Positions 38,874-48,210 of a DNA stretch of 64,000 nt are shown here, one piece after another (the first letter of the stretch is position 1; each line of letters opens with the position of its first letter). The DNA lies in assembly GCF_023078835.1 (NCBI RefSeq), contig NZ_CP090898.1, positions 310,001-374,000 of the forward strand. Direction: 5' to 3'. Below the pieces are notes generated by a model. That model was not told the origin of the DNA. It saw only the letters and a program-made list of their open reading frames with translations, and ran no database searches. The DNA is from Synechococcus sp. NB0720_010 (GTDB lineage: Bacteria; Cyanobacteriota; Cyanobacteriia; PCC-6307; Cyanobiaceae). The position numbers and the translations under genes were made by a program.

Positions 38874-40604
38874 CTAGCCCACCCGTTGTTGTAACCAGGC
38901 CTCTTGGGCTGCCTGCTGGGCGGTTGTGGGGTTGGCTACAGGCTCGAGTTTGTAGCGCTTGGGCTGCGGTGGATCACTGCAGAGTTGAAGCTCCCGCAGA
39001 CTGGAACGACGGGCCATGAGCAGCGGCTGAGCCACGCCAGCACGCAGATGCGTTGGAACGTCCTCGGGCTTGGCCAGCCGCTGGCCGGCCAAGCCGATCA
39101 GTTCATCGCCCACCATCAGCCCAGCCCGCTCAGCCGGGCTATGGCGCAAAACGCGTTGAACCACCAGCCGGCCGTCCTTCAGACCCGTGGTCATTCCCGT
39201 CCAAGGATCGCTGGACATCTCCGGCTCCAGAGCCAGGCCTACATCCAACAGGTAGCCAGAACAATCAGGATCGTCGACGTCCGTCAACCATTGCTCTAGA
39301 CGCCCAGCCAAACCGGTGACTTGCCCTTCAAAGGCCTCCAGCAGATCGGACTCCCCATAGCCGCGACCATGGCGACCGTGGCTTCTCCAAAGCTGCTGAA
39401 CAACTGCGGAGAGTGAGCTCTGGTGACGCCGGAGCTCCAGGTCCAAACAGAGGGCGACGACCGCCCCCTTGAGGTAATAGCTGACTTGGCTACTCGCGGA
39501 GTAGGCATCGGCCTTGTAGAGCTTGACCCAAGCCTCCTCACTGCTCTCTCTGAGGGTCTGGACCTGACGCCCAGGCGTGAGCAGGTAACGGCTGAGGTCC
39601 TCCCCAAGATCACTGAAGTAGTCCTGCGGCGTACTCAAGCCCGCGGTCAGCGGCAGCAGCTGATCGAAGTAGCTGGTGACCCCTTCTGCAAACCAGAGCG
39701 TCGGGATCACACTGGCGCGGTTGTAGTCCACCGGCCGAAGTTCCCTTGGGGTCAGACGCCGGACGTTCCACTGGTGGAAATACTCGTGGGCAACGAGCTG
39801 CAGAAACTTGCGGTATCCGCTGCTGGTCTCGAGGTTGCGGCGCCCATAGACAAGGACTGTGCTGTCGTCGTGCTCCAGGCCCCCATACCCCTCATCCAAG
39901 AGGTGCAGCACAAAGAGGTAGTCCGAACTGGCGGGTCTGGGTTCGCCCATCAGCCGGCAACAGGCCAAACAGACCTGCTGTACGTCCTCGAAGAACGTCG
40001 GATAACGATCGGCGAACCACACCGCGCAGGCGGGATCTGAAAACCAGGTCACCCAGCGATGGGGAACACCCAGGACCTCGAACGGATGCGACTGGTGTGG
40101 ACCGGCCTCGATGGGGCTGTCGATCAGCTGATCAAACGTTGTCGCGAGCCAGGATCCCGTGGCATCCGTGGGCAGGGGAACAAAGGCATTCCAGCCATTG
40201 GGCACCACGAAGGTCAGGCGGTGGGGACTCCAGCGCTGACCCGCCACCTCGAGAACCACCGCCGCCAAGGCGAAAAAGCCGTGGTCCTGATCCAGATGAC
40301 AGGTGCGAACCGTCAGCTCCGTGGCCATGACGGCATAAGTCAGCACCAGCGGTCCCGCGTCTGGATTGCAATCGATCTGCCAGGTACTCGGATCGGTGCG
40401 GCGCACGGACCGCCCAAGACCCTGCTGAACAGCCTTGAAGCCCTCCAGCTGTTTGACGTAGTCGCGGATCAGGTAGGAGCCGGGTGTCCAGCCGGGTAGT
40501 GAGACCTGTTGCTGCGCTTGGGGAGAGGATATCTCCAGCCGCACATGCACCAGGTGGCTCTGAGGGTTGCTCAGATCAAGCTGGACCTGAACCAATCCCG
40601 TCAT
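38874..40604 (-). CDS. M61 family glycyl aminopeptidase with PDZ domain
   Basis: A 576-residue metallopeptidase of family M61. The zinc motif HExxH is in VAHEYFHQWNVRRLTPRELRP, with the downstream glutamate provided by WFAEGVTSYFDQ. The N-terminal beta domain (about 1-180) has GWTPGSYLIRDYVKQLEGF, typical of the family, and a C-terminal PDZ domain covers about 480-555 (VQRVLRHSPAERAGLMVGDE). No signal peptide is seen, so it is probably cytoplasmic. It lies 10 bases after ycf35 and 2 bases before the amidase gene. Substrate unknown. Confidence 0.9.
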   Translation of the reverse strand: MTGLVQVQLDLSNPQSHLVHVRLEISSPQAQQQVSLPGWTPGSYLIRDYVKQLEGFKAVQQGLGRSVRRTDPSTWQIDCNPDAGPLVLTYAVMATELTVRTCHLDQDHGFFALAAVVLEVAGQRWSPHRLTFVVPNGWNAFVPLPTDATGSWLATTFDQLIDSPIEAGPHQSHPFEVLGVPHRWVTWFSDPACAVWFADRYPTFFEDVQQVCLACCRLMGEPRPASSDYLFVLHLLDEGYGGLEHDDSTVLVYGRRNLETSSGYRKFLQLVAHEYFHQWNVRRLTPRELRPVDYNRASVIPTLWFAEGVTSYFDQLLPLTAGLSTPQDYFSDLGEDLSRYLLTPGRQVQTLRESSEEAWVKLYKADAYSASSQVSYYLKGAVVALCLDLELRRHQSSLSAVVQQLWRSHGRHGRGYGESDLLEAFEGQVTGLAGRLEQWLTDVDDPDCSGYLLDVGLALEPEMSSDPWTGMTTGLKDGRLVVQRVLRHSPAERAGLMVGDELIGLAGQRLAKPEDVPTHLRAGVAQPLLMARRSSLRELQLCSDPPQPKRYKLEPVANPTTAQQAAQEAWLQQRVG

Positions 40605-40614
40605 CGTTCAACCG

Positions 40615-40959
40615 TCAGCTGATCAATTCAACTGAAGCGTTCGACAGCTCCGCGGCAGCGGTCTGAAGGGCCTGGAGTGCGGCGTAGCTGCGGGTGATCT
40701 GTCCGACGAGCTGCTGAACGGAGTGGGATCGTCCGAGCCGCTGCAGATCGCCCACCAAAGCCAAACGTCCATTGGACTGACGGGACCAACCCAGTTGCTG
40801 CTCGGGGTTCACCTGCACCCAGAGGGTGACCGCCTCCTGCTGGTCGGCAAAACCCTGGAGCTGGCCGCCCCAGTGGACCGCGTAGCCGAGCTCCTGGAGA
40901 GCCTGGGCCAGAAGGCGCTCATCCGTAAGGACCGTTGGCAGGATGGAGAGATGGGACAT
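40615..40959 (-). CDS. ycf35: DUF1257/Ycf35 family protein
   Basis: A 114-residue protein of the DUF1257 family, known as Ycf35 where it remains on plastid genomes. It begins MSHLSILPTVLTDERLLAQA, as the family does, and contains ELGYAVHWGGQ and the later RSYAALQALQTAA. Function unknown. The frame is open much further upstream, but that part is a shadow of purN on the other strand; the ATG at 40959 gives the family start. It is divergent from purN and may overlap it by a few bases. Confidence 0.85.
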   Translation of the reverse strand: MSHLSILPTVLTDERLLAQALQELGYAVHWGGQLQGFADQQEAVTLWVQVNPEQQLGWSRQSNGRLALVGDLQRLGRSHSVQQLVGQITRSYAALQALQTAAAELSNASVELIS

Positions 40960-41637
40960 GGCCAGGACTCCACTTTTCCAGACCCTAGCGGGAGTGGATT
41001 GGCCGTCCAGTGGCCTTTGCCACCGGAGCATCCGATCGTCACCAAACCGCCCCTGCGCTTGGGGGTCATGGCCTCCGGCTCGGGCAGCAACTTCGAGGCC
41101 CTGGTACAGGCCTGCCGCTCCGGGCAACTCTCTGCAGAAGTGAGCCTGCTGATCGTCAACAAACCTGATGCAGGTGCCTTTACGCGGGCCGAGGTCCTGG
41201 ATGTCCCCGCACAGGTATTGGACCACCGGAACTACCCATCGCGGGAGGCGCTCGACCGCGCGCTCGTCACCTCCTTTCGTGCCGCGCAGGTGGACCTGGT
41301 GGTGATGGCCGGTTGGATGCGAATCGTGACGCAGGAACTGATCGAGGCCTACCCAGAACGGCTGATCAATATCCATCCGTCGCTGCTGCCGAGCTTCCGG
41401 GGGGCGAAAGCGATCCGACAGGCCCTCGAGGCCGGCGTCACCCTGACGGGCTGCACGGCCCATCTCGTGGAATTAGAGGTGGACACAGGGCCGATTTTGG
41501 TGCAAGCCGCCCTTCCTGTTTTGGAAGGAGACTGTGAGGCCAGCCTTTCCGAGCGAATCCATCAGCAGGAACATCGGATCCTGCCCCTGGCCGTCAGCCT
41601 GGCTGCCCAGCGCCTTGGGCTTTGCGCTCAGGGATAG
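40951..41637 (+). CDS. purN: Phosphoribosylglycinamide formyltransferase
   Basis: A PurN of about 228 residues, adding the formyl group from 10-formyltetrahydrofolate to GAR in purine synthesis. Core marks are LGVMASGSGSNFEALVQA, the catalytic region RLINIHPSLLPSFRGAKA and GCTAHLVELEVDTGPILVQA, giving the Asn-His-Asp set. The N-terminus carries about 35 extra residues before the core, as often in picocyanobacteria, so the start is unsure: ATG 40951 (overlaps ycf35 by 9 bases) or TTG 40999. Frames further upstream are shadows of ycf35. Its 3' end overlaps argC by 10 bases, convergent. Confidence 0.9.
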   Translation: MGHGQDSTFPDPSGSGLAVQWPLPPEHPIVTKPPLRLGVMASGSGSNFEALVQACRSGQLSAEVSLLIVNKPDAGAFTRAEVLDVPAQVLDHRNYPSREALDRALVTSFRAAQVDLVVMAGWMRIVTQELIEAYPERLINIHPSLLPSFRGAKAIRQALEAGVTLTGCTAHLVELEVDTGPILVQAALPVLEGDCEASLSERIHQQEHRILPLAVSLAAQRLGLCAQG

Positions 41638-42701
41638 AAGGGCAGCAGCGGGAGTCCCGTTTCAGCGGGCAGGCCCGCCATCAGGTTCAAGCACTGCACC
41701 CCTTGACCGGCTTGGCCTTTGACCATGTTGTCGATGGCGCTCATCACGATCAGCTGACCGGTGCGCTGGTCCACTTGGACCGACAGCAACGCCCTGTTGG
41801 TCTGGCGTACCCATTTGGTCGAGGGATAGGTGCCGACCGGTAGAACCTGCACGCAGGGGGCGTGGCGATAGGCCGCCTCGAGCAGCGTTGTGCAGTCCTC
41901 CGCGGTCAGTCCTGGATCGCGCATTCGGCCATAGACCGTGGCGAGTAGGCCGCGCACCATCGGCGTGAGGTGTGGAGTGAACTGCAACTGAATGCTCGTA
42001 CCCGCGGCTCGGCTGCAGAGCTGCTCGATCTCACTGGTGTGGCGGTGCCCCACGACGCCGTAGGGGGAGATGCCTTCCGAGGCCTCCGCCAGGAGGAGAT
42101 GCTCCTTCGCGGCCCGGCCGCCGCCGCTGGTGCCTGTCTTGGCGTCGATGACGATGCCGCTGGTCTCAATCAGACCCTGCTTCAAGAACGGGGTCAAAGC
42201 CAACAGGCTGGCGGTGGGGAAACACCCAGGAGCCGCCACCAGGCGTGCCGCAGCAATGCGCTGCTGATCCCACTCCACCAGGCCGTAGACGGCTTCCTGG
42301 CAAAGGTCCGCGTCAGTTCTAGGGAAGCTGCTGGCCTCGGAGGCATAGACCTCCTTCCACTGATCCAGGGAGCTGTAGCGATAGTCAGCGGAGAGGTCGA
42401 CCACCTTGACCCCACGCTCGAGCAGCGCAGGGGCGAGGCGGGAGGCCAGGCCATTGGGAAGGCTGAGGACCGCGAAGTCAGCGGCCTCGGCAATCGCATC
42501 CACCTCCGGGTTCTGCACCACCGGATCGCCTGGCAGTGGCAAAAACGGAGTGAGCTGACTCCAACGCTTGCCGCTGCTTCGCTCGCCCCCCAGGAAGCTA
42601 ACGGTCAATTCCGGATGGCCCTGGAGCAGCCGGAGGGTCTGCAAACCGCCGTAGCCCGAGGCCCCAATCACGGCGACGCGCTGACTTGCCATGGCTTGCA
42701 C
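41628..42701 (-). CDS. argC: N-acetyl-gamma-glutamyl-phosphate reductase
   Basis: A 357-residue ArgC, the third enzyme of arginine synthesis, reducing N-acetylglutamyl phosphate to the semialdehyde. The NADP-binding start VAVIGASGYGGLQTLRLL, the catalytic cysteine in VAAPGCFPTASLLAL, the catalytic histidine region HRHTSEIEQL and FTPHLTPMVRGLLATVY are all present. Length is standard. A second ATG three codons in (42692) is an alternative start. It is divergent from ribBA and convergent with purN. Confidence 0.94.
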   Translation of the reverse strand: MQAMASQRVAVIGASGYGGLQTLRLLQGHPELTVSFLGGERSSGKRWSQLTPFLPLPGDPVVQNPEVDAIAEAADFAVLSLPNGLASRLAPALLERGVKVVDLSADYRYSSLDQWKEVYASEASSFPRTDADLCQEAVYGLVEWDQQRIAAARLVAAPGCFPTASLLALTPFLKQGLIETSGIVIDAKTGTSGGGRAAKEHLLLAEASEGISPYGVVGHRHTSEIEQLCSRAAGTSIQLQFTPHLTPMVRGLLATVYGRMRDPGLTAEDCTTLLEAAYRHAPCVQVLPVGTYPSTKWVRQTNRALLSVQVDQRTGQLIVMSAIDNMVKGQAGQGVQCLNLMAGLPAETGLPLLPFYP

Positions 42702-42727
42702 TGGGGAAGGCCGATCGTACCGGGCTC

Positions 42728-42733
42728 TATAAA
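42728..42733 (+). promoter_or_regulatory. Possible -10 element upstream of ribBA
   Basis: TATAAA lies in the 79-base gap between argC and the inferred ribBA start and would place transcription start near 42740, leaving a leader of about 40 bases. No matching -35 box is obvious and no FMN riboswitch is visible. Weak evidence. Confidence 0.3.
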
Positions 42734-42780
42734 AGTGTCAGTGCACCTGGCCGTCGGGCCCGCCTTCCCTGAACCAGCCC

Positions 42781-44400
42781 CTGACTCAGGACTCGTTTGT
42801 CTTCGATTCCATCGCCGACGGTCTGGCCGCGATCCGCAATGGCGAAATGGTCGTGGTGGTGGACGACGAAAACCGGGAGAATGAAGGGGATCTGATCTGC
42901 GCTGCCCAGTTCGCTACACCGGAGCAGATCAACTTCATGGCCACCGAGGCGCGGGGCCTGATCTGTCTGGCGATGGAGGGTGAGCGTCTCGACGCGCTCG
43001 ACCTGCCACTGATGGTCGATCGCAACACCGACAGCAATCAAACGGCCTTCACCGTCAGCGTGGATGCAGGCCCCGAGAACGGCGTCTCCACAGGCATCTC
43101 AGCGGAAGACCGGGCCCGCACGATCCAAGTCGCCATCCACCCGGGGACCCGTCCGAACGACCTGCGCAGGCCGGGCCACATCTTCCCCCTGAGGGCGAAG
43201 CAAGGGGGCGTGTTGAAGCGTGCCGGGCACACCGAAGCTGCCGTCGACTTGGCACGGATGTCGGGTCTCTATCCAGCAGGCGTGATCTGTGAGATCCAAA
43301 ACGCCGATGGCTCCATGGCCCGGCTGCCGCAATTGGCGGAGTACGCGAAGCGCCATGGCTTGCGCTTCATCAACATTGCGGACCTGATTCGCTACCGGCT
43401 CGATACGGAGCGCTTTGTTCGGCGCCAGGCCGAAGCCATGCTCCCGAGTGCCTTCGGTCAGTTTCGGGCGATTGGCTATCGCAACGAGCTCGATGGTTCG
43501 GACCATGTGGCCATCGTTAAAGGCAACCCAGAACACTCGGCAGGTCCCATCTTGGTTCGGGTGCACAGCGAGTGCCTCACCGGCGATGCCTTCGGCTCCC
43601 TGCGCTGTGATTGCCGCCCGCAACTGGAATCCGCCCTGCGGATCATCGAGGAGGCCGGCGAGGGCGTCGTGGTCTATCTCAGACAGGAGGGCCGGGGCAT
43701 CGGCCTGATCAACAAACTCAAGGCCTATTCCCTGCAGGACGGCGGCTTGGACACCGTCGAGGCCAACGAACGACTGGGCTTTCCGGCGGACCTGCGCAAC
43801 TACGGCGTCGGAGCGCAAATCCTCAGTGATCTAGGGATTCACCGTCTCAAGCTGATCACCAACAATCCGCGCAAGATTGCAGGCCTCGGTGGCTACGGCC
43901 TTGAGGTGGTGGACCGGGTGCCCCTGGTGATGGATCCCGGCCAGCACAACGTCAATTACCTGCAAACCAAACAGGCGAAATTGGGGCACTTGATGGACAC
44001 CGCCGCCGTCCAAGGACCAGCGGCAGTCCTGGCCTGGAAGCCGAGTTCAGGCCAGGACGAGGCCAACAGTGCGAGCTTGTTTCAGCAGCTCTCCGACTGG
44101 GCCGAGCAGCAAGGATTGGAGTTGGAGCGGGAAGAACACTCCCGGGTGTTGGCCCTGATGGATCAGCCGGAATTGGCCGTTCTCGTGAACGGCGGAAATT
44201 CTGAAGGCCTGCGACAGATCCTGAGAACCATGGCGGACTGGCCGGAGACCCAAAGCGTGAGCCTGTTGTTGGCGCCCGATGCGCAGCGCAGCTCACATCC
44301 GAGCAACACTCTGGAAGCGCAGCGCAGACCGCTCCAGGAATTGCGCTCGGGTCAGGCGGGGGTCCCGTTTGAAAGCGGAGCCCTGCTGCGCTGGTGTTGA
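42781..44400 (+). CDS. ribBA: Bifunctional DHBP synthase / GTP cyclohydrolase II
   Basis: A riboflavin-pathway enzyme of about 539 residues. The N-terminal RibB half (to about residue 220) has [20 protein letters not shown] and [20 protein letters not shown]; the RibA half (to about 420) has the zinc cysteines ([20 protein letters not shown]) and [21 protein letters not shown] further 120 residues at the C-terminus are unrecognised. The first canonical start, ATG 42847, would delete the helix [14 protein letters not shown] that the family needs. That helix is encoded upstream in frame, where only CTG (42781, or 42769) could start; hence the start given. It is convergent with the cyclophilin gene. 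Confidence 0.9.
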   Translation: MTQDSFVFDSIADGLAAIRNGEMVVVVDDENRENEGDLICAAQFATPEQINFMATEARGLICLAMEGERLDALDLPLMVDRNTDSNQTAFTVSVDAGPENGVSTGISAEDRARTIQVAIHPGTRPNDLRRPGHIFPLRAKQGGVLKRAGHTEAAVDLARMSGLYPAGVICEIQNADGSMARLPQLAEYAKRHGLRFINIADLIRYRLDTERFVRRQAEAMLPSAFGQFRAIGYRNELDGSDHVAIVKGNPEHSAGPILVRVHSECLTGDAFGSLRCDCRPQLESALRIIEEAGEGVVVYLRQEGRGIGLINKLKAYSLQDGGLDTVEANERLGFPADLRNYGVGAQILSDLGIHRLKLITNNPRKIAGLGGYGLEVVDRVPLVMDPGQHNVNYLQTKQAKLGHLMDTAAVQGPAAVLAWKPSSGQDEANSASLFQQLSDWAEQQGLELEREEHSRVLALMDQPELAVLVNGGNSEGLRQILRTMADWPETQSVSLLLAPDAQRSSHPSNTLEAQRRPLQELRSGQAGVPFESGALLRWC

Positions 44401-44406
44401 GGGAGT

Positions 44407-44425
44407 GGGGCTGCTGGGCAGCCCC
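44407..44425. terminator. GC hairpin between convergent ribBA and cyclophilin genes
   Basis: GGGGCTGC and GCAGCCCC form a perfect 8-bp stem with a 3-base loop, starting 7 bases after the ribBA stop. There is no T-tract on either side, so it is at most a non-classical bidirectional terminator or a transcript-end stabiliser. Confidence 0.45.
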
Positions 44426-44434
44426 GACCGGCGA

Positions 44435-44875
44435 TCAGCCTTGGATCGTGACCTTGTTGATCCGGCTGCCGTTCTTCAGCGCCAGGACCACGTCCATGTT
44501 TCCGGTGTGACCGAAGACGGTGTGGACGCCATCGAGGTGAGGCTGGGCCTCATGGCAGATGTAGAACTGTGAGCCACCGGTGTTCTTGCCGGCGTGGGCC
44601 ATGGCCAGGGTGCCGGCCTGGTGCTTCTGAGCGTTGATCTCGCAGTCGATCTGATAGCCAGGACCACCGGTCCCGGCCATGCCGCGGGCACCCTCACGGC
44701 TGTTCGGGCAGCCCCCCTGGGCCATAAATCCGGGAATGACACGGTGGAAGGCCAGGCCGTCATAGAAGCCGTCCTTGGCCAGTTTCACGAAGTTGGCCAC
44801 GGTGTTGGGCGCGTCGGCTTCGAACAGTTCCAGTTCGATCGTGCCGGCGTCGGTCTCCATCACGGCTTTGGTCAC
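44435..44875 (-). CDS. Cyclophilin-type peptidyl-prolyl isomerase
   Basis: A 146-residue cytoplasmic cyclophilin, speeding prolyl bond isomerisation in protein folding. It shows [16 protein letters not shown], with the catalytic arginine, then [19 protein letters not shown] and [13 protein letters not shown]. There is no signal peptide. Length is typical of the PpiB-like bacterial forms. It is monocistronic, facing ribBA. Confidence 0.92.
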   Translation of the reverse strand: MTKAVMETDAGTIELELFEADAPNTVANFVKLAKDGFYDGLAFHRVIPGFMAQGGCPNSREGARGMAGTGGPGYQIDCEINAQKHQAGTLAMAHAGKNTGGSQFYICHEAQPHLDGVHTVFGHTGNMDVVLALKNGSRINKVTIQG

Positions 44876-44944
44876 GGTGAGATCGTCAGCAAACCGCCTC
44901 AGTATGGGCGCTCCGGTAGAAGTGATGGGATCTGATCAGTGGTG

Positions 44945-45856
44945 ATGTCCGTCCCCCATTCCGTCGATCTCAGCCAGGCCCGTCTTGGGGTCCTGGGCGG
45001 CAGTGGGCTCTACGCGATGGAGGGGTTGGAGGACGTCCAGGAGCTGACCATCGAGACCCCCTTTGGTCCTCCCTCGGATCAACTGCGTCTGGGCCGATTG
45101 GGGGGCATGGAGGTGGTTTTCCTGGCGCGCCATGGCCGCCATCACACCTTCCTGCCCACTGAAGTTCCCTACAGGGCCAACATCTGGGCCATGCGCTCCC
45201 TTGGGGTGCGCTGGATTCTGTCCCCATCGGCCGTGGGCTCACTCCAGCAGGAGATCCCCCCGTTGGACATGGTGGTGCCCGATCAATTCATTGATCGCAC
45301 CCGGGAGCGGCCAAACAGCTTTTTTGGCGATGGCGCCGTGGCCCATGTGGCCCTGGCGGATCCCTTCTGCCCCAGCCTCAGCCGCCTGCTGGCGGATGTC
45401 GCCGACAGCTTGATGCCGGAGGGCAGGACCCTGCACCGCGGCGGAACCTATCTCTGCATGGAAGGTCCCGCCTTCTCCACCCGGGCCGAGTCCAACCTCT
45501 ATCGAAGCTGGGGCTGTTCGGTGATCGGGATGACGAACCACACCGAGGCCAGACTCGCCCGAGAAGCAGAAATCGCCTACGCCACCCTGGCGATGGCCAC
45601 CGACTACGACTGTTGGTACGCGGACCACGACAGCGTGACCGTCGAGATGGTGATCGGCAATCTCAAGGCCAATGCGGCCCTCGCGACCCAGATCGTCAGG
45701 ACCACGGCGGAGCGGATCGCAGCCCTAAGGCCCGCCAGTGCGGCGCACCACGCCCTGCAGGATGCACTGATGACCCCAGCCGATCAGGTTCCTGCGGCGA
45801 CTCGAGTGAAGCTCAATCTCTTCACTGAGCCCTATTGGGGGCCGTTTAAGGGTTAA
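44945..45856 (+). CDS. mtnP: S-methyl-5'-thioadenosine phosphorylase
   Basis: A 303-residue MTA phosphorylase, splitting methylthioadenosine to adenine and methylthioribose-1-phosphate in sulfur salvage. It begins [16 protein letters not shown] and has [20 protein letters not shown], the substrate segment [16 protein letters not shown] and [19 protein letters not shown], the last typical of MTA over inosine phosphorylases. Two GTG codons (44939, 44942) precede the ATG at 44945, which I prefer. Its TAA shares four bases with the murQ stop. Confidence 0.9.
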   Translation: MSVPHSVDLSQARLGVLGGSGLYAMEGLEDVQELTIETPFGPPSDQLRLGRLGGMEVVFLARHGRHHTFLPTEVPYRANIWAMRSLGVRWILSPSAVGSLQQEIPPLDMVVPDQFIDRTRERPNSFFGDGAVAHVALADPFCPSLSRLLADVADSLMPEGRTLHRGGTYLCMEGPAFSTRAESNLYRSWGCSVIGMTNHTEARLAREAEIAYATLAMATDYDCWYADHDSVTVEMVIGNLKANAALATQIVRTTAERIAALRPASAAHHALQDALMTPADQVPAATRVKLNLFTEPYWGPFKG

Positions 45857-46770
45857 GTCGTTAAGGCCTGCCGGAGGTTGCCGCCACTGCGCTGGAGGAC
45901 CTCGGCTGCCTGCGCGGCATCCAGCGAGCGGCGGGCCATCACCAGAGCCAACTTCACCGAGCCAGCACTGGCTTCAAGCAGATCTCGTCCCTGCTCGCGG
46001 CTCACGTTGGCGAGATCCGAGAGGATGCGCAGCGCCCGATCCTCCAACTTGCTATTGGTCACGGCAACATCAACCATCCGGTTGCCGTAGACCTTCCCCA
46101 GGCGAACCATCACGCCGGTACTGAGGATGTTCAAGGCCATCTTCGTCGCGGTCCCGGCCTTCAGACGGGTGGACCCGGTCAGGACCTCGGGGCCGGTGAG
46201 CAAGCGAATATCGATGTCACAGGGCATCGGCACCTGCTCCGCAGGAACACAGGCCATCGCAATGGCGAGGGCACCAACGGAACGGGCATGGGCCAGCCCA
46301 CCATGGACATAGGGGGTCGTGCCCCCTGCTGCAATGCCGACCAGGGCATCGCCCGAGCCAAAGCCCCGCGCTTCGAGGTCAGATCGTCCGGCGTCGAACA
46401 GGTCCTCCAGACCCTCAGAACTGCGCAAAAGGGCCGGAGCGCCACCGGCCAGAACCCCCTGCACTAACTCCGGGGCACTGCAGAAGGTCGGGGGACATTC
46501 CGCTGCATCGAGGACTCCGAGCCGACCCGAGGTACCAGCACCGAGGTAGAAGAGGCGCCCGCCCGCCTGAAGCCGCTGGGCGATTGCATCGATCGCTTGT
46601 GCAAGGGCAGCAGCGGCTCCAGCCACAGCCTCTTGGGGCTTGCGGTCCTCAGCAACAAAGACGCCAACAAGGTCTTCAGTACTCAGCGCGTCCAGTTCGC
46701 TGCTGGCTGGATTGACCTGCTCAGTCAGCAGGTGCCCCCGCTGCACATCCTCAAAGGCGCCTGGGCTCAC
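45853..46770 (-). CDS. murQ: N-acetylmuramic acid 6-phosphate etherase
   Basis: A 305-residue MurQ, cleaving the lactyl ether of MurNAc-6-phosphate during peptidoglycan recycling. It has a SIS fold: [59 protein letters not shown] and the C-terminal helical part. No PTS transporter or MurNAc kinase is in the window, so the source of its substrate here is open. It overlaps the DUF3110 gene by 4 bases upstream. Confidence 0.92.
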   Translation of the reverse strand: MSPGAFEDVQRGHLLTEQVNPASSELDALSTEDLVGVFVAEDRKPQEAVAGAAAALAQAIDAIAQRLQAGGRLFYLGAGTSGRLGVLDAAECPPTFCSAPELVQGVLAGGAPALLRSSEGLEDLFDAGRSDLEARGFGSGDALVGIAAGGTTPYVHGGLAHARSVGALAIAMACVPAEQVPMPCDIDIRLLTGPEVLTGSTRLKAGTATKMALNILSTGVMVRLGKVYGNRMVDVAVTNSKLEDRALRILSDLANVSREQGRDLLEASAGSVKLALVMARRSLDAAQAAEVLQRSGGNLRQALTT

Positions 46771-47207
46771 AGCAGACCCTCAAGGCGCCGGCGAAAGGCT
46801 TCCAATTCGCTGTCGCCGGTACTGATGGGCTCTTCCGTCGGGACCAAGGGAGCCTCCGCGGTTTGCGTGGTCTCCTGACCTGGCTCGGGTTGATCCCGCC
46901 AGGTTGTGGTGTCCATATTTTTCTCTGGAGGAGCAATCAGCAAGCGCTCCTCGGCGGTCTGCGGCAAGAAGCCACTCGGGACGAAGCGCGCTTCGTAACC
47001 GGCGCTGGAGCAGAACTCCTCCATCTCCCGCCGCTCGATCGCTTCAACGCTTGGGGTGGGGAAATCCTGAGCCTCCAGCAAACCGGCATAGCGCTCGGCG
47101 TCGTCGCGGTCCTCAAACAGCAGGACAACGGTGGAACCATTGAGTTCCAGGGAGTGAATGCCCTCGTTCTCGCTGCCAGCGTCAAAGAGCAGAACGTGAA
47201 CCGACAT
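46767..47207 (-). CDS. DUF3110 family protein
   Basis: A 146-residue protein with an N-terminal DUF3110 domain (about residues 1-85; MSVHVLLFDAGSENEGIHSL, then VVLLFEDRDDAERYAGLLEA) and an acidic, probably disordered C-terminus ending [12 protein letters not shown]. The family is almost confined to cyanobacteria and plastids and has no known function. The frame is open to 47225; I chose the ATG at 47207. It sits between dnaJ and murQ in one minus-strand run. Confidence 0.85.
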   Translation of the reverse strand: MSVHVLLFDAGSENEGIHSLELNGSTVVLLFEDRDDAERYAGLLEAQDFPTPSVEAIERREMEEFCSSAGYEARFVPSGFLPQTAEERLLIAPPEKNMDTTTWRDQPEPGQETTQTAEAPLVPTEEPISTGDSELEAFRRRLEGLL

Positions 47208-47236
47208 CCAGCGCGCACGGGTCAATCACCAGTGTC

Positions 47237-48193
47237 TCACTGATTCACCGAGCGTTCGCGCTCACCGTCAATTTCCTCTGCGAGCTGTTGCAGCCGGCGG
47301 TACAGCGCTTCCTCCGCCTCAGTCAGCCCCTGAGGAACGACCAGGCGGATTTCAACAAGTTGGTCTCCCCGCTGCTCCATCCGCGTCAAGCCGCGGGATC
47401 GCAAACGCAGCAAACGACCACTGGAGGAGCCGGGAGGGATGCGCAGCTGCACGGGGCCGTCAAGGGTCGGGACCACAGCGGTGCAGCCCAAGGCACCCTC
47501 CGCCGGGGAGAGCTCCAATTGGTAGTGAACCCTTAGACCATCAATGCGCAGGCCCTCGTCGGTGCGCACCCGTAGCTGCAGAAAATGATCTCTGCCCCCC
47601 GGGGCGACCCCGGCGAGGCGTAGTCGCCAACCGTCCCCGGCCATCGGCGGAGTCCACACCTCGATCGCCGTTCCATCGGGAAGGTCCAGCTCCACCCGCA
47701 CGCCCTCGAGGGCCTGCTCAGGGGTGAGATTCACCACCGACTCGAGCTCCTCGCTGGCCACCACCGGAGGGGGCGGCGGTGGCACTGGTGGCGTGACCTC
47801 GCCAGTGCCGTACTCCCGAAAGGGCTCCGGTTCCGGAGCGGAAAAGTCCTCATCAGCGTCCTGGTGACGTGGACGTCTGCGCTCTCGATGAAAGAGAACA
47901 TCGAGATAGTCCTCGAAGTCAGGAAAGCCCGTCGCAAAGGGATCCAGTCCGGCCGAGGCGGCCGTCGCTTCGTCGAGACCGGCTTCCCACTGTTGACGCC
48001 GTTGCGGGTCACTCAAGACCGCATAGGCCTCGTTCACCGCCTTGAACTGCTCTTCGGCATGGGGATCATCCCCGTTCAAATCGGGGTGCCAGCGGCGTGC
48101 CTGTTGACGAAACGCTCGCTTGAGCGAAGAGGCGTCAGACCCTGGGTCCAGTCCCAGAACGGCCCAATGATTAATGCTGCCCGGTTCGGACAT
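47237..48193 (-). CDS. dnaJ: DnaJ-type co-chaperone without zinc finger (CbpA-like)
   Basis: A 318-residue J protein. The J domain is N-terminal (about 4-70) with HPD intact in RRWHPDLNGDDPHAEEQF and DPQRRQQWEAGLD. A Pro/Glu-rich linker follows (about 85-145, with seven consecutive prolines broken once), then the substrate-binding beta domains (about 150-300). The CxxCxGxG zinc repeats of DnaJ type A are absent, so it is of the CbpA/type B kind. It lies 17 bases after dnaK and clearly belongs with it. The ATG at 48193 is preferred over a start at 48205. Confidence 0.9.
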   Translation of the reverse strand: MSEPGSINHWAVLGLDPGSDASSLKRAFRQQARRWHPDLNGDDPHAEEQFKAVNEAYAVLSDPQRRQQWEAGLDEATAASAGLDPFATGFPDFEDYLDVLFHRERRRPRHQDADEDFSAPEPEPFREYGTGEVTPPVPPPPPPVVASEELESVVNLTPEQALEGVRVELDLPDGTAIEVWTPPMAGDGWRLRLAGVAPGGRDHFLQLRVRTDEGLRIDGLRVHYQLELSPAEGALGCTAVVPTLDGPVQLRIPPGSSSGRLLRLRSRGLTRMEQRGDQLVEIRLVVPQGLTEAEEALYRRLQQLAEEIDGERERSVNQ

Positions 48194-48210
48194 CACAGGA
48201 CTCACCTCCG

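Noticed and set aside
41970-42884. 304-codon plus-strand frame over argC and the start of ribBA
   Set aside because: Antisense to argC, then out of frame with ribBA; no recognisable content.
48071-48094. CCCCGTTCAAATCGGGG, resembling a tRNA TPsiC arm
   Set aside because: It lies inside the dnaJ J-domain coding region and no acceptor, D or anticodon arms surround it.
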